A stretch of DNA of 64,000 bases from Actinoplanes xinjiangensis (lineage in GTDB: Bacteria; Actinomycetota; Actinomycetes; Mycobacteriales; Micromonosporaceae): positions 1-64,000 of the forward strand of contig NZ_QGGR01000006.1 of NCBI RefSeq assembly GCF_003148685.1, read 5' to 3'. This document shows, in pieces, positions 39,946-48,033 of the stretch (positions are counted from its first letter, which is position 1; each line of letters opens with the position of its first letter). The notes beneath the pieces are model-generated. The model ran no database searches. It had not been told where the DNA came from and saw only the letters and a list, made by a program, of their open reading frames with translations. Made by a program: the position numbers and the translations under genes.

Positions 39946-40836
39946 ATGACGACGATGCCCGTACGACGCCGGCGGTGGCGCAACACCGCGATCGGGCTGA
40001 GCTTCCTGCTGCCGAACTTCATCGGCTTCCTGATCCTCACCCTGATCCCGGTGGGGCTGCTCTTCTACTACGCGTTCACCGAGTGGAACGTGTTCGGCGG
40101 CGCCACCTGGACCGGGCTGGACAACTTCCGCCAGATGGCCCGTGACACCACGTTCTGGACCGCGCTGCGCAACACCCTCTACTACGCGGCCTTCCACATC
40201 CCGCTCACGCTGGCCGTCTCGCTCGGGCTCGCGCTGCTGCTCAACCGCAAACTGCGCGGGGTCGCGTTCTTCCGTGCGGTCGCGTTCTTCCCGTACATCA
40301 CCTCGATCGTCGCGATCGCACAGATCTGGAACATGCTGTTCAGCCCCGGATTCGGGCCGGTCAACGAGCTGCTGCGGTGGGTCGGAGTGGACAACCCGCC
40401 CGGCTGGACCACGTCGGCCGACTGGTCGATGCCGGCGGTCATCGTGGTGGGCGTCTGGCGCGACATGGGCTACTACATGCTGCTGTTCCTGGCCGGGTTG
40501 CAGACCATCCCGGGCCAGCTGTACGAGGCGGCCCGGGTCGACGGTGCGTCGGCGTGGCAGCGGTTCCGTGCGGTCACGCTGCCCGGACTGCGGCCCACCA
40601 CCTTCTTCATCACCGTGCTGCTGACCATCGGCAGCTTCAAGGTCTTCGACCTGATCCTGGTGATGACCAACGGCGGGCCGGGGCAGTCCACGCTGGTGCT
40701 GGCGCAGTACATCTTCCGCAAGGGCTTCGAGGAGAACCAGTTCGGATACGCGTCCGCGGTCTCCATCGTGCTGTTCGCCATCTGCCTCCTGGTGACGGTC
40801 GTCCAGTTCGTCGTCAACAAGCGCAGGAGCTCGTGA
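39946..40836 (+). CDS. Sugar ABC transporter permease, MsmF/MalF type
   Basis: A 296-residue membrane protein with six helices. The EAA loop, which contacts the ATPase, is YEAARVDGASAWQRFRAVTL-P (about residues 190-210), and the N-terminal helix is AIGLSFLLPNFIGFLILTLI. It is one half of the transmembrane channel with the next gene. An AGGAG site precedes ATG 39946. No ATPase gene is present in the window; in actinomycetes a shared MsiK-type ATPase usually serves such importers (established for Streptomyces). The stop overlaps the next ATG. Confidence 0.95.
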   Translation: MTTMPVRRRRWRNTAIGLSFLLPNFIGFLILTLIPVGLLFYYAFTEWNVFGGATWTGLDNFRQMARDTTFWTALRNTLYYAAFHIPLTLAVSLGLALLLNRKLRGVAFFRAVAFFPYITSIVAIAQIWNMLFSPGFGPVNELLRWVGVDNPPGWTTSADWSMPAVIVVGVWRDMGYYMLLFLAGLQTIPGQLYEAARVDGASAWQRFRAVTLPGLRPTTFFITVLLTIGSFKVFDLILVMTNGGPGQSTLVLAQYIFRKGFEENQFGYASAVSIVLFAICLLVTVVQFVVNKRRSS

Positions 40837-41717
40837 TGACCACACTCTTGGTTCCCACGCCCGCGGAGACGGCCGCTCCCGCGGCTCCCGCCCGGCGCCC
40901 GTCGCGGGTCTGGCGCATCCTCGGCTACCTCGCACTGGCCGCCGCCGGTGCCGTGGTGCTGCTGCCGTTCTACTGGATGGTGCTGTCGTCACTGAAGGGC
41001 AACAACGACGTCTTCACCATCCCGGTCCAGTGGATCACCACCGATCCGGTGTGGAGCAATTACGCCGACATCTGGTCGAGGTCGAACATGTCGACCTGGC
41101 TGGGCAACACCGTCGTCCTGTCGGCGGTCGTCACCATGCTCCAGGTCCTCACCGGCAGCTTCGCGGCGTACGGCTTCGCCAAGATCCGTTTTCCGGGCCG
41201 GGACGTGCTGTTCCTCGCCTACATCGGCACGCTCGCGGTGCCGTGGCAGTCCTACATGGTCCCGCAGTTCGTGATGATGACGAAGCTGCAGCTCACCGAC
41301 TCGCTGTGGTCGATCGTCGCGTTGCAGGCGTTCGGTGCGCTCGGCGTGTTCATGATGAAGCAGTTCTACGAGACCGTGCCGGACGAACTGCTCGACGCCG
41401 CCCGCATCGACGGGATGAGCGAGTACGGCATCTACCGGCGGATCATGCTGCCGCTGTCGGTGCCGGCACTGGCCAGCCTCACCCTGATCACCGCGGTCAC
41501 CACCTGGAACGACTACATGGGGCCGCTGATCTACCTGCGCAGCCCCGACCTGTGGACGATCCAGATCGGACTCAAGTCCTTCATCAGCCAGTACAACGCC
41601 GAGTACGCGCTGATCATGACCGGCTCGGTGCTGTCGGTGCTGCCGATCGTGGTGGTCTTCCTGCTCGGGCAGCGGTACTTCGTCGAAGGCATCGCGACCA
41701 CGGGGCTCAAGGGATGA
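40836..41717 (+). CDS. Sugar ABC transporter permease, MsmG/MalG type
   Basis: A 293-residue permease partner with six helices. The EAA loop is LLDAARIDGMSEYGIYRRIM-LP, and the first helix is ILGYLALAAAGAVVLLPFYW. The ATG at 40836 overlaps the previous stop (TGATGA), and its own stop overlaps the next start by 4 bases (ATGA), so the genes are tightly coupled. Together with the lipoprotein and a shared ATPase it should import uronate-containing oligosaccharides. The N-terminal 25 residues are a Pro/Ala-rich cytoplasmic extension. Confidence 0.95.
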   Translation: MTTLLVPTPAETAAPAAPARRPSRVWRILGYLALAAAGAVVLLPFYWMVLSSLKGNNDVFTIPVQWITTDPVWSNYADIWSRSNMSTWLGNTVVLSAVVTMLQVLTGSFAAYGFAKIRFPGRDVLFLAYIGTLAVPWQSYMVPQFVMMTKLQLTDSLWSIVALQAFGALGVFMMKQFYETVPDELLDAARIDGMSEYGIYRRIMLPLSVPALASLTLITAVTTWNDYMGPLIYLRSPDLWTIQIGLKSFISQYNAEYALIMTGSVLSVLPIVVVFLLGQRYFVEGIATTGLKG

Positions 41718-42343
41718 ACTTCGGCCGGATCTTCGAGGCCGCCTACACGGCGCTGCTGACGAACCTGCTGCTCGCGATCGCCTGCGCGCCGCTGGTACTG
41801 GTCGTCCTCACCACCGACCCGGGACGGACCTGGCCACTGCTCGTGCTGTTCGCGCCGCTCGGCGGGCCGGCACTGGTTGCGGTCTTCGCGGTGCTCCGGG
41901 CGTACGGTGACGGTGTCCCCAGGGTCTTCTGGAACGCCTGGCGCGCCTCGGCGCGACGCGCGCTGACCGCCGGGACCGTCGCCACCGTCGCGCTGCTCGT
42001 CCTCGGTGTCGACGCGGCCTGGCTCGCCGGGCGCACCGCCGGCGCCGTGCTGCTGCCGGTGATCGCCGTCGTCATGACCCTGATCGTGATCACCACCGTG
42101 CTGACGCTCGTGGCACTCGCCGAACAACCCGGCGCGCGGCTGCGCGACATCGCCCGCGCCAGTCTCTACCTCGGCCTGCGCCGCTGGTACCTCAGCCTGT
42201 TCTCGCTGCTCGTGCTGGTGCTGTTCGAGGTGCTGCTGGCGGCGCGGCCGGCCATCGCGATCGGTGTCGCGGCCAGCCCGCTGCTCTACATCGTGTGGGC
42301 GAACAGCAGGTTCACCCTGACCCCCGACGGAAGGACGACATGA
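41714..42343 (+). CDS. DUF624 (YesL-like) membrane protein
   Basis: A 209-residue protein with about five hydrophobic helices and the DUF624 pattern: an N-terminal AYTALLTNLLLAIACAPLVL, then LFAPLGGPALVAVFAVLRAY and DGVPRVFWNAWRASARRAL. YesL-type proteins sit beside sugar ABC transporters and rhamnogalacturonan genes in many Gram-positive bacteria. Their function is not established. It overlaps both neighbours by 4 bases (ATGA), placing it between the permeases and the GH88 gene. It might assist the transporter (inference). Confidence 0.88.
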   Translation: MNFGRIFEAAYTALLTNLLLAIACAPLVLVVLTTDPGRTWPLLVLFAPLGGPALVAVFAVLRAYGDGVPRVFWNAWRASARRALTAGTVATVALLVLGVDAAWLAGRTAGAVLLPVIAVVMTLIVITTVLTLVALAEQPGARLRDIARASLYLGLRRWYLSLFSLLVLVLFEVLLAARPAIAIGVAASPLLYIVWANSRFTLTPDGRTT

Positions 42344-43473
42344 CGGCGATCGCCGACCAGACCGGAACTGCCGTGACCGCCGCGCTGCGCACCATCGACG
42401 CCAACATCGCCGAGTTCGGTGACCGCTACCCCGACGACACGACCGACAACGACCGCTATCGGCCGCGGCCGGCGAACACCGGCTGGACCACCAGCTTCTG
42501 GCCCGGCATGCTGTGGCTCGCCCACGACCTGACCGGCGACGACACCTACCGCAAGGCGGCGTCGGCGCACGTGCGGTCGTTCGTCGACCGCGTCGATCAG
42601 GGCATCGACCTGGACACACACGACCTGGGGTTCCTCTACACCCTGTCCTGCGTGACCGCGTGGCGGCGGCACCGCGACCCGGAGGCCAAACGGGCCGCGC
42701 TGTCCGCCGCCGATCATCTGATGCGGCGCGTGCTGCCGTCCGCGGGGATCATCCAGGCGTGGGGCGATCTGGCCGATCCGCGGCAGCAGGGCCGCACCAT
42801 CGTCGACAGTCTGATGAACACGCCGCTGCTCTTCTGGGCCAGCCGGACCAGCGGGGACCCGCGGTATGCGGCGGCCGCCCGGCGGCACACCACCCAGCTG
42901 CGCGACCACATCCTGCGGCCGGACGACACGACGTATCACACGTTCTACTGGGACCCGGCCACCGGCGAACCGCTGCGCGGGGAGACCGAGCAGGGCAGCG
43001 CCGACGAGTCGTGCTGGGCCCGGGGGCAGGCGTGGGGCATCTACGGCTTCACGCTCAATCACCAGTACACCGGCGATCCGACGCTGCTCGAGGCGGCGAT
43101 CCGGTGTGCCGACTACTTCCTCGCCCACCTGCCCGACGACGGGGTGGCCTACTGGGACCTGATCTTCACCTCCGGTCCTGAGGAACGCGACAGCTCGGCG
43201 GCGGCCATCGCGGTCAACGGGCTGCTCGAACTGGCGGCCCACGTGCCGTCGCCGCTGGCTGATCACTATCGGGCGTCGGCCGGGCGGATCCTGCGATCGC
43301 TGATCGACGGCTACTCGACTTTCGACCGCCCCGGCTCCAACGCACTGCTGCTGCACGGTGTCTACGACAAACCCAAGGCCGTCGGAGTCGACGAGGGAAA
43401 CCTGTGGGGCGACTACTTCTACCTGGAAGCCCTCGCCCGCGTCACCCGGCCCGGCTGGACCCACCCCTGGTAA
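42340..43473 (+). CDS. GH88 unsaturated glucuronyl hydrolase
   Basis: A 377-residue (alpha/alpha)6-barrel enzyme that hydrates the 4,5-unsaturated uronate left by polysaccharide lyases and releases it as 4-deoxy-5-keto-uronate. Family features are NTGWTTSFWPGMLWLAHDLT, DTHDLGFLYTLSC with the catalytic Asp, GRTIVDSLMNTPLLFWAS with the second Asp, and DESCWARGQAWGIYGFTLNH. No signal peptide is present, so it works on imported oligosaccharide. Its start overlaps the DUF624 stop. The presence of both catalytic acids supports activity. The preferred substrate (chondroitin, heparosan, ulvan or pectin type) cannot be told. Confidence 0.94.
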   Translation: MTAIADQTGTAVTAALRTIDANIAEFGDRYPDDTTDNDRYRPRPANTGWTTSFWPGMLWLAHDLTGDDTYRKAASAHVRSFVDRVDQGIDLDTHDLGFLYTLSCVTAWRRHRDPEAKRAALSAADHLMRRVLPSAGIIQAWGDLADPRQQGRTIVDSLMNTPLLFWASRTSGDPRYAAAARRHTTQLRDHILRPDDTTYHTFYWDPATGEPLRGETEQGSADESCWARGQAWGIYGFTLNHQYTGDPTLLEAAIRCADYFLAHLPDDGVAYWDLIFTSGPEERDSSAAAIAVNGLLELAAHVPSPLADHYRASAGRILRSLIDGYSTFDRPGSNALLLHGVYDKPKAVGVDEGNLWGDYFYLEALARVTRPGWTHPW

Positions 43474-43485
43474 GGAGCACCACTG

Positions 43486-44310
43486 ATGGACTACAAGTAC
43501 CACTGCTACATCCCGGCCGCCGACGGGCTGAACACGCTGCCCTTCAACCCCTGCTCGCTGCTCGACCTGCAACTGCTCCGACTGGAGGCGGGCGAGACCT
43601 GGTCGGGATCGTCCGGAGACCGCGAGATCCTGGCCGTGATCCTGGGCGGCACGGCGAACTTCACCGTCGGAGGGTCGAAGTTCGCCGCGGTCGGCGGCCG
43701 GGCGGACGTGTTCAGCGGCAAACCCCACTCGGTGTACGTGCCGATCGACTCGGACATCACGATCGAGGCGGTCAGCGCGGTGGAGATCGCCCTGCCCAGC
43801 GCGCCGAGCGACCTCGTCACCGAGCCGTACGTCATCGAACCCGGCGCGGTGGCGTCCGGGCGCTGGGGCGGGGCCAACTTCGGCCGCGACTACCACCAGA
43901 TCCTGACCGAGATCGCCCAGCCGTCGCTGCCGGCCCGGCGGCTCATCGTCGGCGAGACCTACACGCCGTCCGGCAACTGGAGCACCTATCCGCCGCACCG
44001 GCACAAGACCGACAACCTGCCCGCCGAGGCCGCGCACGAGGAGATGTACTACTTCCGCGTCGCGCCGGAGGGTGGCTTCGGGATCTGCCGCCTCTACACC
44101 GACGAGGGGTACGAGGAGAACTTCACCGTCCGCGACCACGGCGTCCACATGATGCCGGAGGGGTATCACACGGTGGTCAGTGCACCCGGCTACACCACGT
44201 ACTACCTGTGGTTCCTCGCCGGGACCCAGCGCACCCAGGGCGCCCACGAGGACACCACCCTCAGCTGGGTCGGCAAGACCGTGCCCACCCTGCGCGATCT
44301 GGGCCTCTGA
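43486..44310 (+). CDS. IolB/KduI-superfamily uronate isomerase
   Basis: A 274-residue bicupin that follows the IolB (5-deoxy-glucuronate isomerase) pattern: SGDREILAVILGGTANFTVG, SVYVPIDSDITIEAVSAVEI, NWSTYPPHRHKTDNLPAEAA with metal ligands, HEEMYYFRVAPEGGFGICRL and MMPEGYHTVVSAPGYTTYYL. Classical KduI shares the fold. Given its place between GH88 and kduD, the expected reaction is 5-keto-4-deoxyuronate to 3-deoxy-hexosulose-uronate, so it probably does the KduI job with an IolB-type sequence. An AAGGAG site precedes ATG 43486. No other iol catabolic genes are present. Confidence 0.85.
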   Translation: MDYKYHCYIPAADGLNTLPFNPCSLLDLQLLRLEAGETWSGSSGDREILAVILGGTANFTVGGSKFAAVGGRADVFSGKPHSVYVPIDSDITIEAVSAVEIALPSAPSDLVTEPYVIEPGAVASGRWGGANFGRDYHQILTEIAQPSLPARRLIVGETYTPSGNWSTYPPHRHKTDNLPAEAAHEEMYYFRVAPEGGFGICRLYTDEGYEENFTVRDHGVHMMPEGYHTVVSAPGYTTYYLWFLAGTQRTQGAHEDTTLSWVGKTVPTLRDLGL

Positions 44311-44340
44311 CCGTGATCGTCACCCTCGCCTGCTCGTGCA

Positions 44341-44490
44341 GGCCCCGGGTCCGTGACGCTCGTCCGTGGGGGCCCCGCCTTCGTGACGCTCGTCCGTGGG
44401 GGCCGCGCGCTCGTGGCGCCCGCCCGGGAGGGCCGCGGGTTCGTTGCGTCCGCCCGTCGGAGCTCGGGGTTCGTGGCGCCCTGCCGTGGG
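44341..44490 (+). repeat. 30-bp tandem array, 5 units
   Basis: Five exact-length 30-bp units (44341-44370, 44371-44400, 44401-44430, 44431-44460, 44461-44490) share the core GGCCnCGnnnTCGTGnCGCn. They fill most of the gap between the isomerase stop and the kduD GTG, and the last unit supplies part of the kduD ribosome-binding stretch. They are not CRISPR: no unique spacers separate the units. Confidence 0.9.
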
Positions 44491-44497
44491 GGGTTCG

Positions 44498-45184
44498 GTG
44501 ATCCTGGACAGCTTCCGCCTGGACGGGCGGGTCGCCCTGGTCACCGGCGGCAACCGTGGCCTCGGCCGGGCGTGTGCTGATGCCCTGGCCGAGGCCGGTG
44601 CCTCGGTGATCGCCGTGGGCAGCCGGGAGCTGGATCTCGCCAGCGCCGACCTCCACGCCTACGTGTCCGAACTCGATCAGATCGACATCCTGGTCAACAA
44701 CGCCGGGATCATCCGCCGTGCCCCGGCTGTCGAGGTCACCGCCGAGGACTGGAACGACGTCCTCACCGTCAACCTCGACGCCACCTTCCAGCTCAGCCAG
44801 GCCGCGGGACGCCGGATGATCGCCCAGGGCCACGGGAAGATCATCAACATCGCGTCGATGCTGTCCTTCCAGGGCGGTATCCGGGTGCCCGCCTACACCG
44901 CCAGCAAGCACGCGGTCCTCGGTCTGACCCGGGCACTCGCCAACGAGTGGGCCGGTTCCGGAGTCAACGTCAACGCCATCGCCCCCGGCTACATGGAGAC
45001 CGACAACACGGCCGAACTCCGCGCCGACCCGGCCCGGGCCCCCACCATCACCGACCGCATCCCGGCCGGCCGCTGGGGCACCCCGGACGACCTGAAAGGC
45101 GCGGTCGTCTTCCTCGCCTCCGACGCCGCACGCTACATCCACGGGGCGGTCCTCCCGGTCGACGGAGGCTGGCTCGCCCGCTGA
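44498..45184 (+). CDS. kduD: 2-keto-3-deoxygluconate oxidoreductase KduD
   Basis: A 228-residue SDR that reduces 2,5-diketo-3-deoxygluconate to 2-keto-3-deoxygluconate. NAD-binding is ALVTGGNRGLGRACADALAE, the motif is INIASMLSFQGGIRVPAYTA followed by SKHAVLGLTRALANEWAGSG (YxxxK), and NAIAPGYMETDNTAELRADP and IPAGRWGTPDDLKGAVVFLA are closely KduD-like. It lacks about 20 residues between strands 2 and 4 compared with the usual 250, yet the catalytic residues remain. The GTG at 44498 sits behind a GGGGGG run created by the 30-bp repeats. It completes the route from GH88 product toward KDG; KdgK and KdgA are not in the window. Confidence 0.92.
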   Translation: MILDSFRLDGRVALVTGGNRGLGRACADALAEAGASVIAVGSRELDLASADLHAYVSELDQIDILVNNAGIIRRAPAVEVTAEDWNDVLTVNLDATFQLSQAAGRRMIAQGHGKIINIASMLSFQGGIRVPAYTASKHAVLGLTRALANEWAGSGVNVNAIAPGYMETDNTAELRADPARAPTITDRIPAGRWGTPDDLKGAVVFLASDAARYIHGAVLPVDGGWLAR

Positions 45185-45198
45185 CCGCAGCCCGGCCC

Positions 45199-45370
45199 TC
45201 ACCCAGCCTGGCCGGGACCGCAAACCTGTCCGCTCATCGACCCGCCTGGCCTTCGGCCGCAGGCCTGTCCGGTCGTCGGCCCGTCTGGCCCTCGGCCGCA
45301 GGTCCGTCTGGTCTTCGACCCGTCTGGTCTTCGGCCGCAGGCCCGTCCGGTCGTCGGCCTTTCGGGCGCG
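45199..45370 (+). repeat. 39-bp tandem array, about 4 units
   Basis: Units of 39 bp occur at 45238-45276, 45277-45315 and 45316-45354, with a degenerate copy before and a partial one after. A shared core is TCGGCCGCAGGCCTGTCCGG with variation. The period is a multiple of 3, so open frames persist, but no start with a ribosome-binding site precedes the array. Confidence 0.8.
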
Positions 45371-45490
45371 GTAGGTCTGGAGACCTGGTCACGCCGACCC
45401 GCGATTCTTGGAATTCCGGCACACCGTCATGGCGGAACCCTCCACATTGCAGACCCTGGCTCCGGAAGTCCTCACAGAGCTTCTAGGGCC

Positions 45491-45712
45491 GGGGTCTGAT
45501 GGGTGCCCAGGTCACTAGCGCGGTTCGATGGGTACCGGGCTCCGGGTCGGGATCTGATGGGTGCCCAGGTCACTAGCGCGGTTCGATGGGTACCCGGCTC
45601 CGGGTCGGGGTCTGATGGGTGCCCGGGTTTGGGCCGGGGTGAGATGGCTGCCCTGCTCAGGGTCGGAGTCTGACGGGTGCCCGAGCCTGGGCCGGGGTCT
45701 GATGGGTGCCCG
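45491..45712 (+). repeat. 58-bp tandem repeat array
   Basis: TCTGATGGGTGCCC begins at 45495, 45553 and 45611, giving a 58-bp period with the shared block GGTCACTAGCGCGGTTCGAT in the first two units. Shorter degenerate copies follow at about 45650, 45669 and 45698. The first two units are nearly identical, which indicates a recent duplication. Confidence 0.85.
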
Positions 45713-46045
45713 GAACGACGACGGGAGCGCACGATTCGCGATCGTGGGCGCTGACCCTCGGTATTGCCGTGATGGGATCGCACGATCGGTCCTACGTGCG
45801 CGTTCGTCTTCGCCATCACGAGGACCAGGCCTCACGATCGCGCTGCGTGTGATTTCACTGTCGCTGCCGTTCGGGCTAGCGAGGGTCGGTTCGGCAGACT
45901 GTTGGTCCGGTCGTGCAGCCGACAGGGTCGCCCGGGCGGATCCCGCCCACGCTCGACCCTGCCGGCAGTGACGCTGGCGAACTATCTACCGCTATAAAAC
46001 CGGCGAACTACCACTGGGAAGCTTCCGGAGCCATGGTTGGTCATT

Positions 46046-46115
46046 GGTGACCGCTCCTCGGCGGCGTTCCTCCGGCGGCGTTCCGCTGGAAGGGTCGCCA
46101 CCGGAGGCGGTCACC
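46046..46115 (-). terminator. Two-part hairpin at the end of the sigma/membrane-protein operon
   Basis: An outer perfect 9-bp stem, GGTGACCGC (46046-46054) with GCGGTCACC (46107-46115), encloses an inner stem CCTCCGGCGGCG with CGCCACCGGAGG (one mismatch). It overlaps the stop codon of the gene ending at 46111. Position and strength fit a terminator of the minus-strand operon. Confidence 0.6.
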
Positions 46116-47064
46116 GGGCTGGTCGGTCGCCGACCTCGTTGACGACCGCCTGCTCGGTGGTGTCGAGGTCACTGCCGAGATAGGCATACGTCTTCGGGTC
46201 GAAGACCCACATTGCACGGTATTTACCGAATGTCCAGGTCACCCCGGTGCCGGTACGGCCGGCCGCGTCCACCGCGTCGTCCACCACCGTGATCCCGGGA
46301 ATGCGGGCCGCCGCCTGGAACAATGCCGCCCGTTGCGCGGGCCGCAGATACCGCGAGGAACCCAGCGTCCACATGTCCTTGGCGATGCTGTTCGTCTTGT
46401 TCTCCGCAGGTGCGTCGTCCTGGTGCGCGTTGGAGAGGTTGAGATAGCGGGCCATGGATTCCGCTTCCTCCGGCAGATCGGGCAGATAGGCGGGGTCGGC
46501 CTCGCACGGCCCGCCCTGATCCGGGCCGGAGACGTAGCGGCCGTCCCGGCAGCCGGGGAACGCGAACCGGTCGATCTCGCCGCCCTGCACGTTGAAGCCG
46601 AGACCGTCGCGGGTGCCGTCGATCGAAAACCACCGTTCGGTGAGGATCCGGCCGTCGCGGCCCACGGTGCGGGTGTAAAGGAACTGGCCGGGATCGGGCA
46701 GCACGTCAGCCGCCTTGGCGGCGGTGCCCGCGGCCAGATCCAGGACCTGGGCGACCGGGCGCATCGACAGGCGGGTGCCCGGCCCGTAGCCGGGAGTCGC
46801 CGACAGTGTCCCCGGCGCCCGGACCGGTTCGGTGGGTGGGGACGCCACCTGTGGGAAGGGCACCGGCTCGGGTGCGGGCGGCCACACCGCGGTCGCCGCC
46901 GCGATGACCGCGACGACACTCGCCGCCAGCGCCCAGGCGCCGGTGCGCAGCCGTTGGGAACGGGCCGCACGGCGGGTGCTCGTCACCAGGTCGGCTGCTC
47001 GCGGGGCAGCATCTGCCTCGGCGGCGAACAGGTCCCGCAACTGCTGCTCGATCAGGTCGCTCAT
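46111..47064 (-). CDS. CU044_5270-type membrane protein paired with a sigma factor
   Basis: A 317-residue protein with a short cytoplasmic N-terminus (DLIEQQLRDLFAAEADAAPR), a helix (about 42-62, GAWALAASVVAVIAAATAVW) and a large extracytoplasmic domain (FLYTRTVGRDGRILTERWFS, DMWTLGSSRYLRPAQRAALF, IPGITVVDDAVDAAGRTGTG). This is the CU044_5270 pattern commonly found downstream of SigE-type sigma genes in actinomycetes. It probably acts as a membrane regulator or anti-sigma-like partner; direct binding has not been shown. The ATG overlaps the sigma stop by 4 bases, so the two are coupled. Confidence 0.85.
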   Translation of the reverse strand: MSDLIEQQLRDLFAAEADAAPRAADLVTSTRRAARSQRLRTGAWALAASVVAVIAAATAVWPPAPEPVPFPQVASPPTEPVRAPGTLSATPGYGPGTRLSMRPVAQVLDLAAGTAAKAADVLPDPGQFLYTRTVGRDGRILTERWFSIDGTRDGLGFNVQGGEIDRFAFPGCRDGRYVSGPDQGGPCEADPAYLPDLPEEAESMARYLNLSNAHQDDAPAENKTNSIAKDMWTLGSSRYLRPAQRAALFQAAARIPGITVVDDAVDAAGRTGTGVTWTFGKYRAMWVFDPKTYAYLGSDLDTTEQAVVNEVGDRPAR

Positions 47065-47933
47065 CGCTCCTCCAAGGCGCTTTTGGCTACGGTGATCGGC
47101 CCGGCCACCAGTGCGGTCGCCGAGGTTTCCACCCCGGTTGTGGTTCGTTGCGCGGGTGTGATGTCCGCGGGCGTGATCGCTTGTTTCGTGAGCGGGGTGT
47201 CCGCGGAAGGGGCCGTTCGTTTCGTGAGCGAAGTGTCCGCGGAAGAGGTCGTTCGTTTCGTGAGCGCGGTGTTCGGTGGCGTGGTTCCGCGTCTCGCGGG
47301 TGTGATGTCCACGGACGTGGTCTCCCGTTTCGTAATGGGAATGTCCTCGGAAGTGGCGGCTCGATCCGCCGGTGAGCTGTCCGCCGGCGCGGTGGCGGGC
47401 GGTGTCGTGGATGGAGTGACTGCCGGAGGGATGGCTCGCCCACGTTCCGCGCCGGATGCCGGCTCTGCGGCGTTGCCGCGGAGCGTGGCCAGTGCGCGGG
47501 AGGCGGTCGCCCGCACCGAGCTCTCGGTGATGCCCATGGTCTCGGCGATGGCCGCGTCGGTGAGATCGGCGTAGTAGCGCAGCACCAGAACGGTCCGCGC
47601 CCGTGGTGCGAGACCCGCCAGCATCGTCCGCAGATGATCGCGTTCGACCAGGGCGTCGCTCGGGTCGGGCAGCAGACCGGCTGCGGCGTCGTTCATCTCG
47701 CTCGGGCGTTCCGTGGTCCAGCGGCGACGTCGCCAGCTCAGGTGCGCGTTGACCAGCACTTTTCGCACATATGAATCGGGTCTTCGGGCGGCCGCCACTT
47801 TCGCCCAGTTGCGATACGCGTCGACCAGCGCCGTCTGCGCCAGATCCTCCGCGTGCTGCCGGTGTCCGGTGAGCACGAAAGCCAGTCGCATCAGCGCCTG
47901 GCCGTGCTCGGCCACGAAACTCTCGAACGTCAT
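47061..47933 (-). CDS. SigE-family ECF-type sigma factor with repetitive C-terminal tail
   Basis: A 290-residue sigma factor of the SigE (Streptomyces-type) family. Region 2 is FVAEHGQALMRLAFVLTGHR then AEDLAQTALVDAYRNWAKV; region 4 is LAPRARTVLVLRYYADLTDA then GITESSVRATASRALATL. Usual members end soon after region 4 at about 170 residues; here about 120 extra residues follow, including 12-residue repeats such as TKRTAPSADTPL. The ATG at 47933 (MTFESFVAEHGQ) has GAGG upstream. It should direct RNA polymerase to stress or development promoters with its coupled membrane partner. Confidence 0.9.
   Translation of the reverse strand: MTFESFVAEHGQALMRLAFVLTGHRQHAEDLAQTALVDAYRNWAKVAAARRPDSYVRKVLVNAHLSWRRRRWTTERPSEMNDAAAGLLPDPSDALVERDHLRTMLAGLAPRARTVLVLRYYADLTDAAIAETMGITESSVRATASRALATLRGNAAEPASGAERGRAIPPAVTPSTTPPATAPADSSPADRAATSEDIPITKRETTSVDITPARRGTTPPNTALTKRTTSSADTSLTKRTAPSADTPLTKQAITPADITPAQRTTTGVETSATALVAGPITVAKSALEER
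47179..47286 (-). repeat. 36-bp tandem repeat in the sigma-factor tail
   Basis: Three units of 36 bp (47179-47214, 47215-47250, 47251-47286) share the core TTCGTGAGCGnnGTGTCCGC on the plus strand. On the coding strand each gives 12 residues of the type SADTSLTKRTTS. Degenerate copies continue on both sides to about 47150-47400. The repeat is in frame and lengthens the tail by whole units. Confidence 0.85.
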
Positions 47934-48033
47934 GCCCGCCTCATCGGTTGCCATCATCCCGAAGACGCACCGGCGGACCGCCTCCGCTGCAGCCGCCCGG
48001 AAATTGTCGGGGGGTCCTGCCATCATCGGCGGC

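Larger units (their letters stand above)
45185..46110. other. Gene-free region rich in tandem repeats (926 bp)
   Basis: No convincing gene is seen in this stretch. Its first part holds a 39-bp array and its middle a 58-bp array (listed separately). The rest is unique sequence with a short near-duplicate GGCGAACTA at about 45972 and 46002. Open frames here are repetitive, lack ribosome-binding sites and resemble no family. It separates the uronate locus from the sigma/membrane pair. Confidence 0.75.

Noticed and set aside
44341..44490. CRISPR array
   Set aside because: The units are directly adjacent without unique spacers and differ from each other, and no cas genes are present.
45491..45712. 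Repeat-containing gene or CRISPR
   Set aside because: No spacers, no start signal, and the period 58 is not a multiple of 3; it is treated as non-coding tandem repeats.
45561..45971. 136-codon plus-strand frame
   Set aside because: It is made largely of the 58-bp repeats, with no ribosome-binding site or family similarity.
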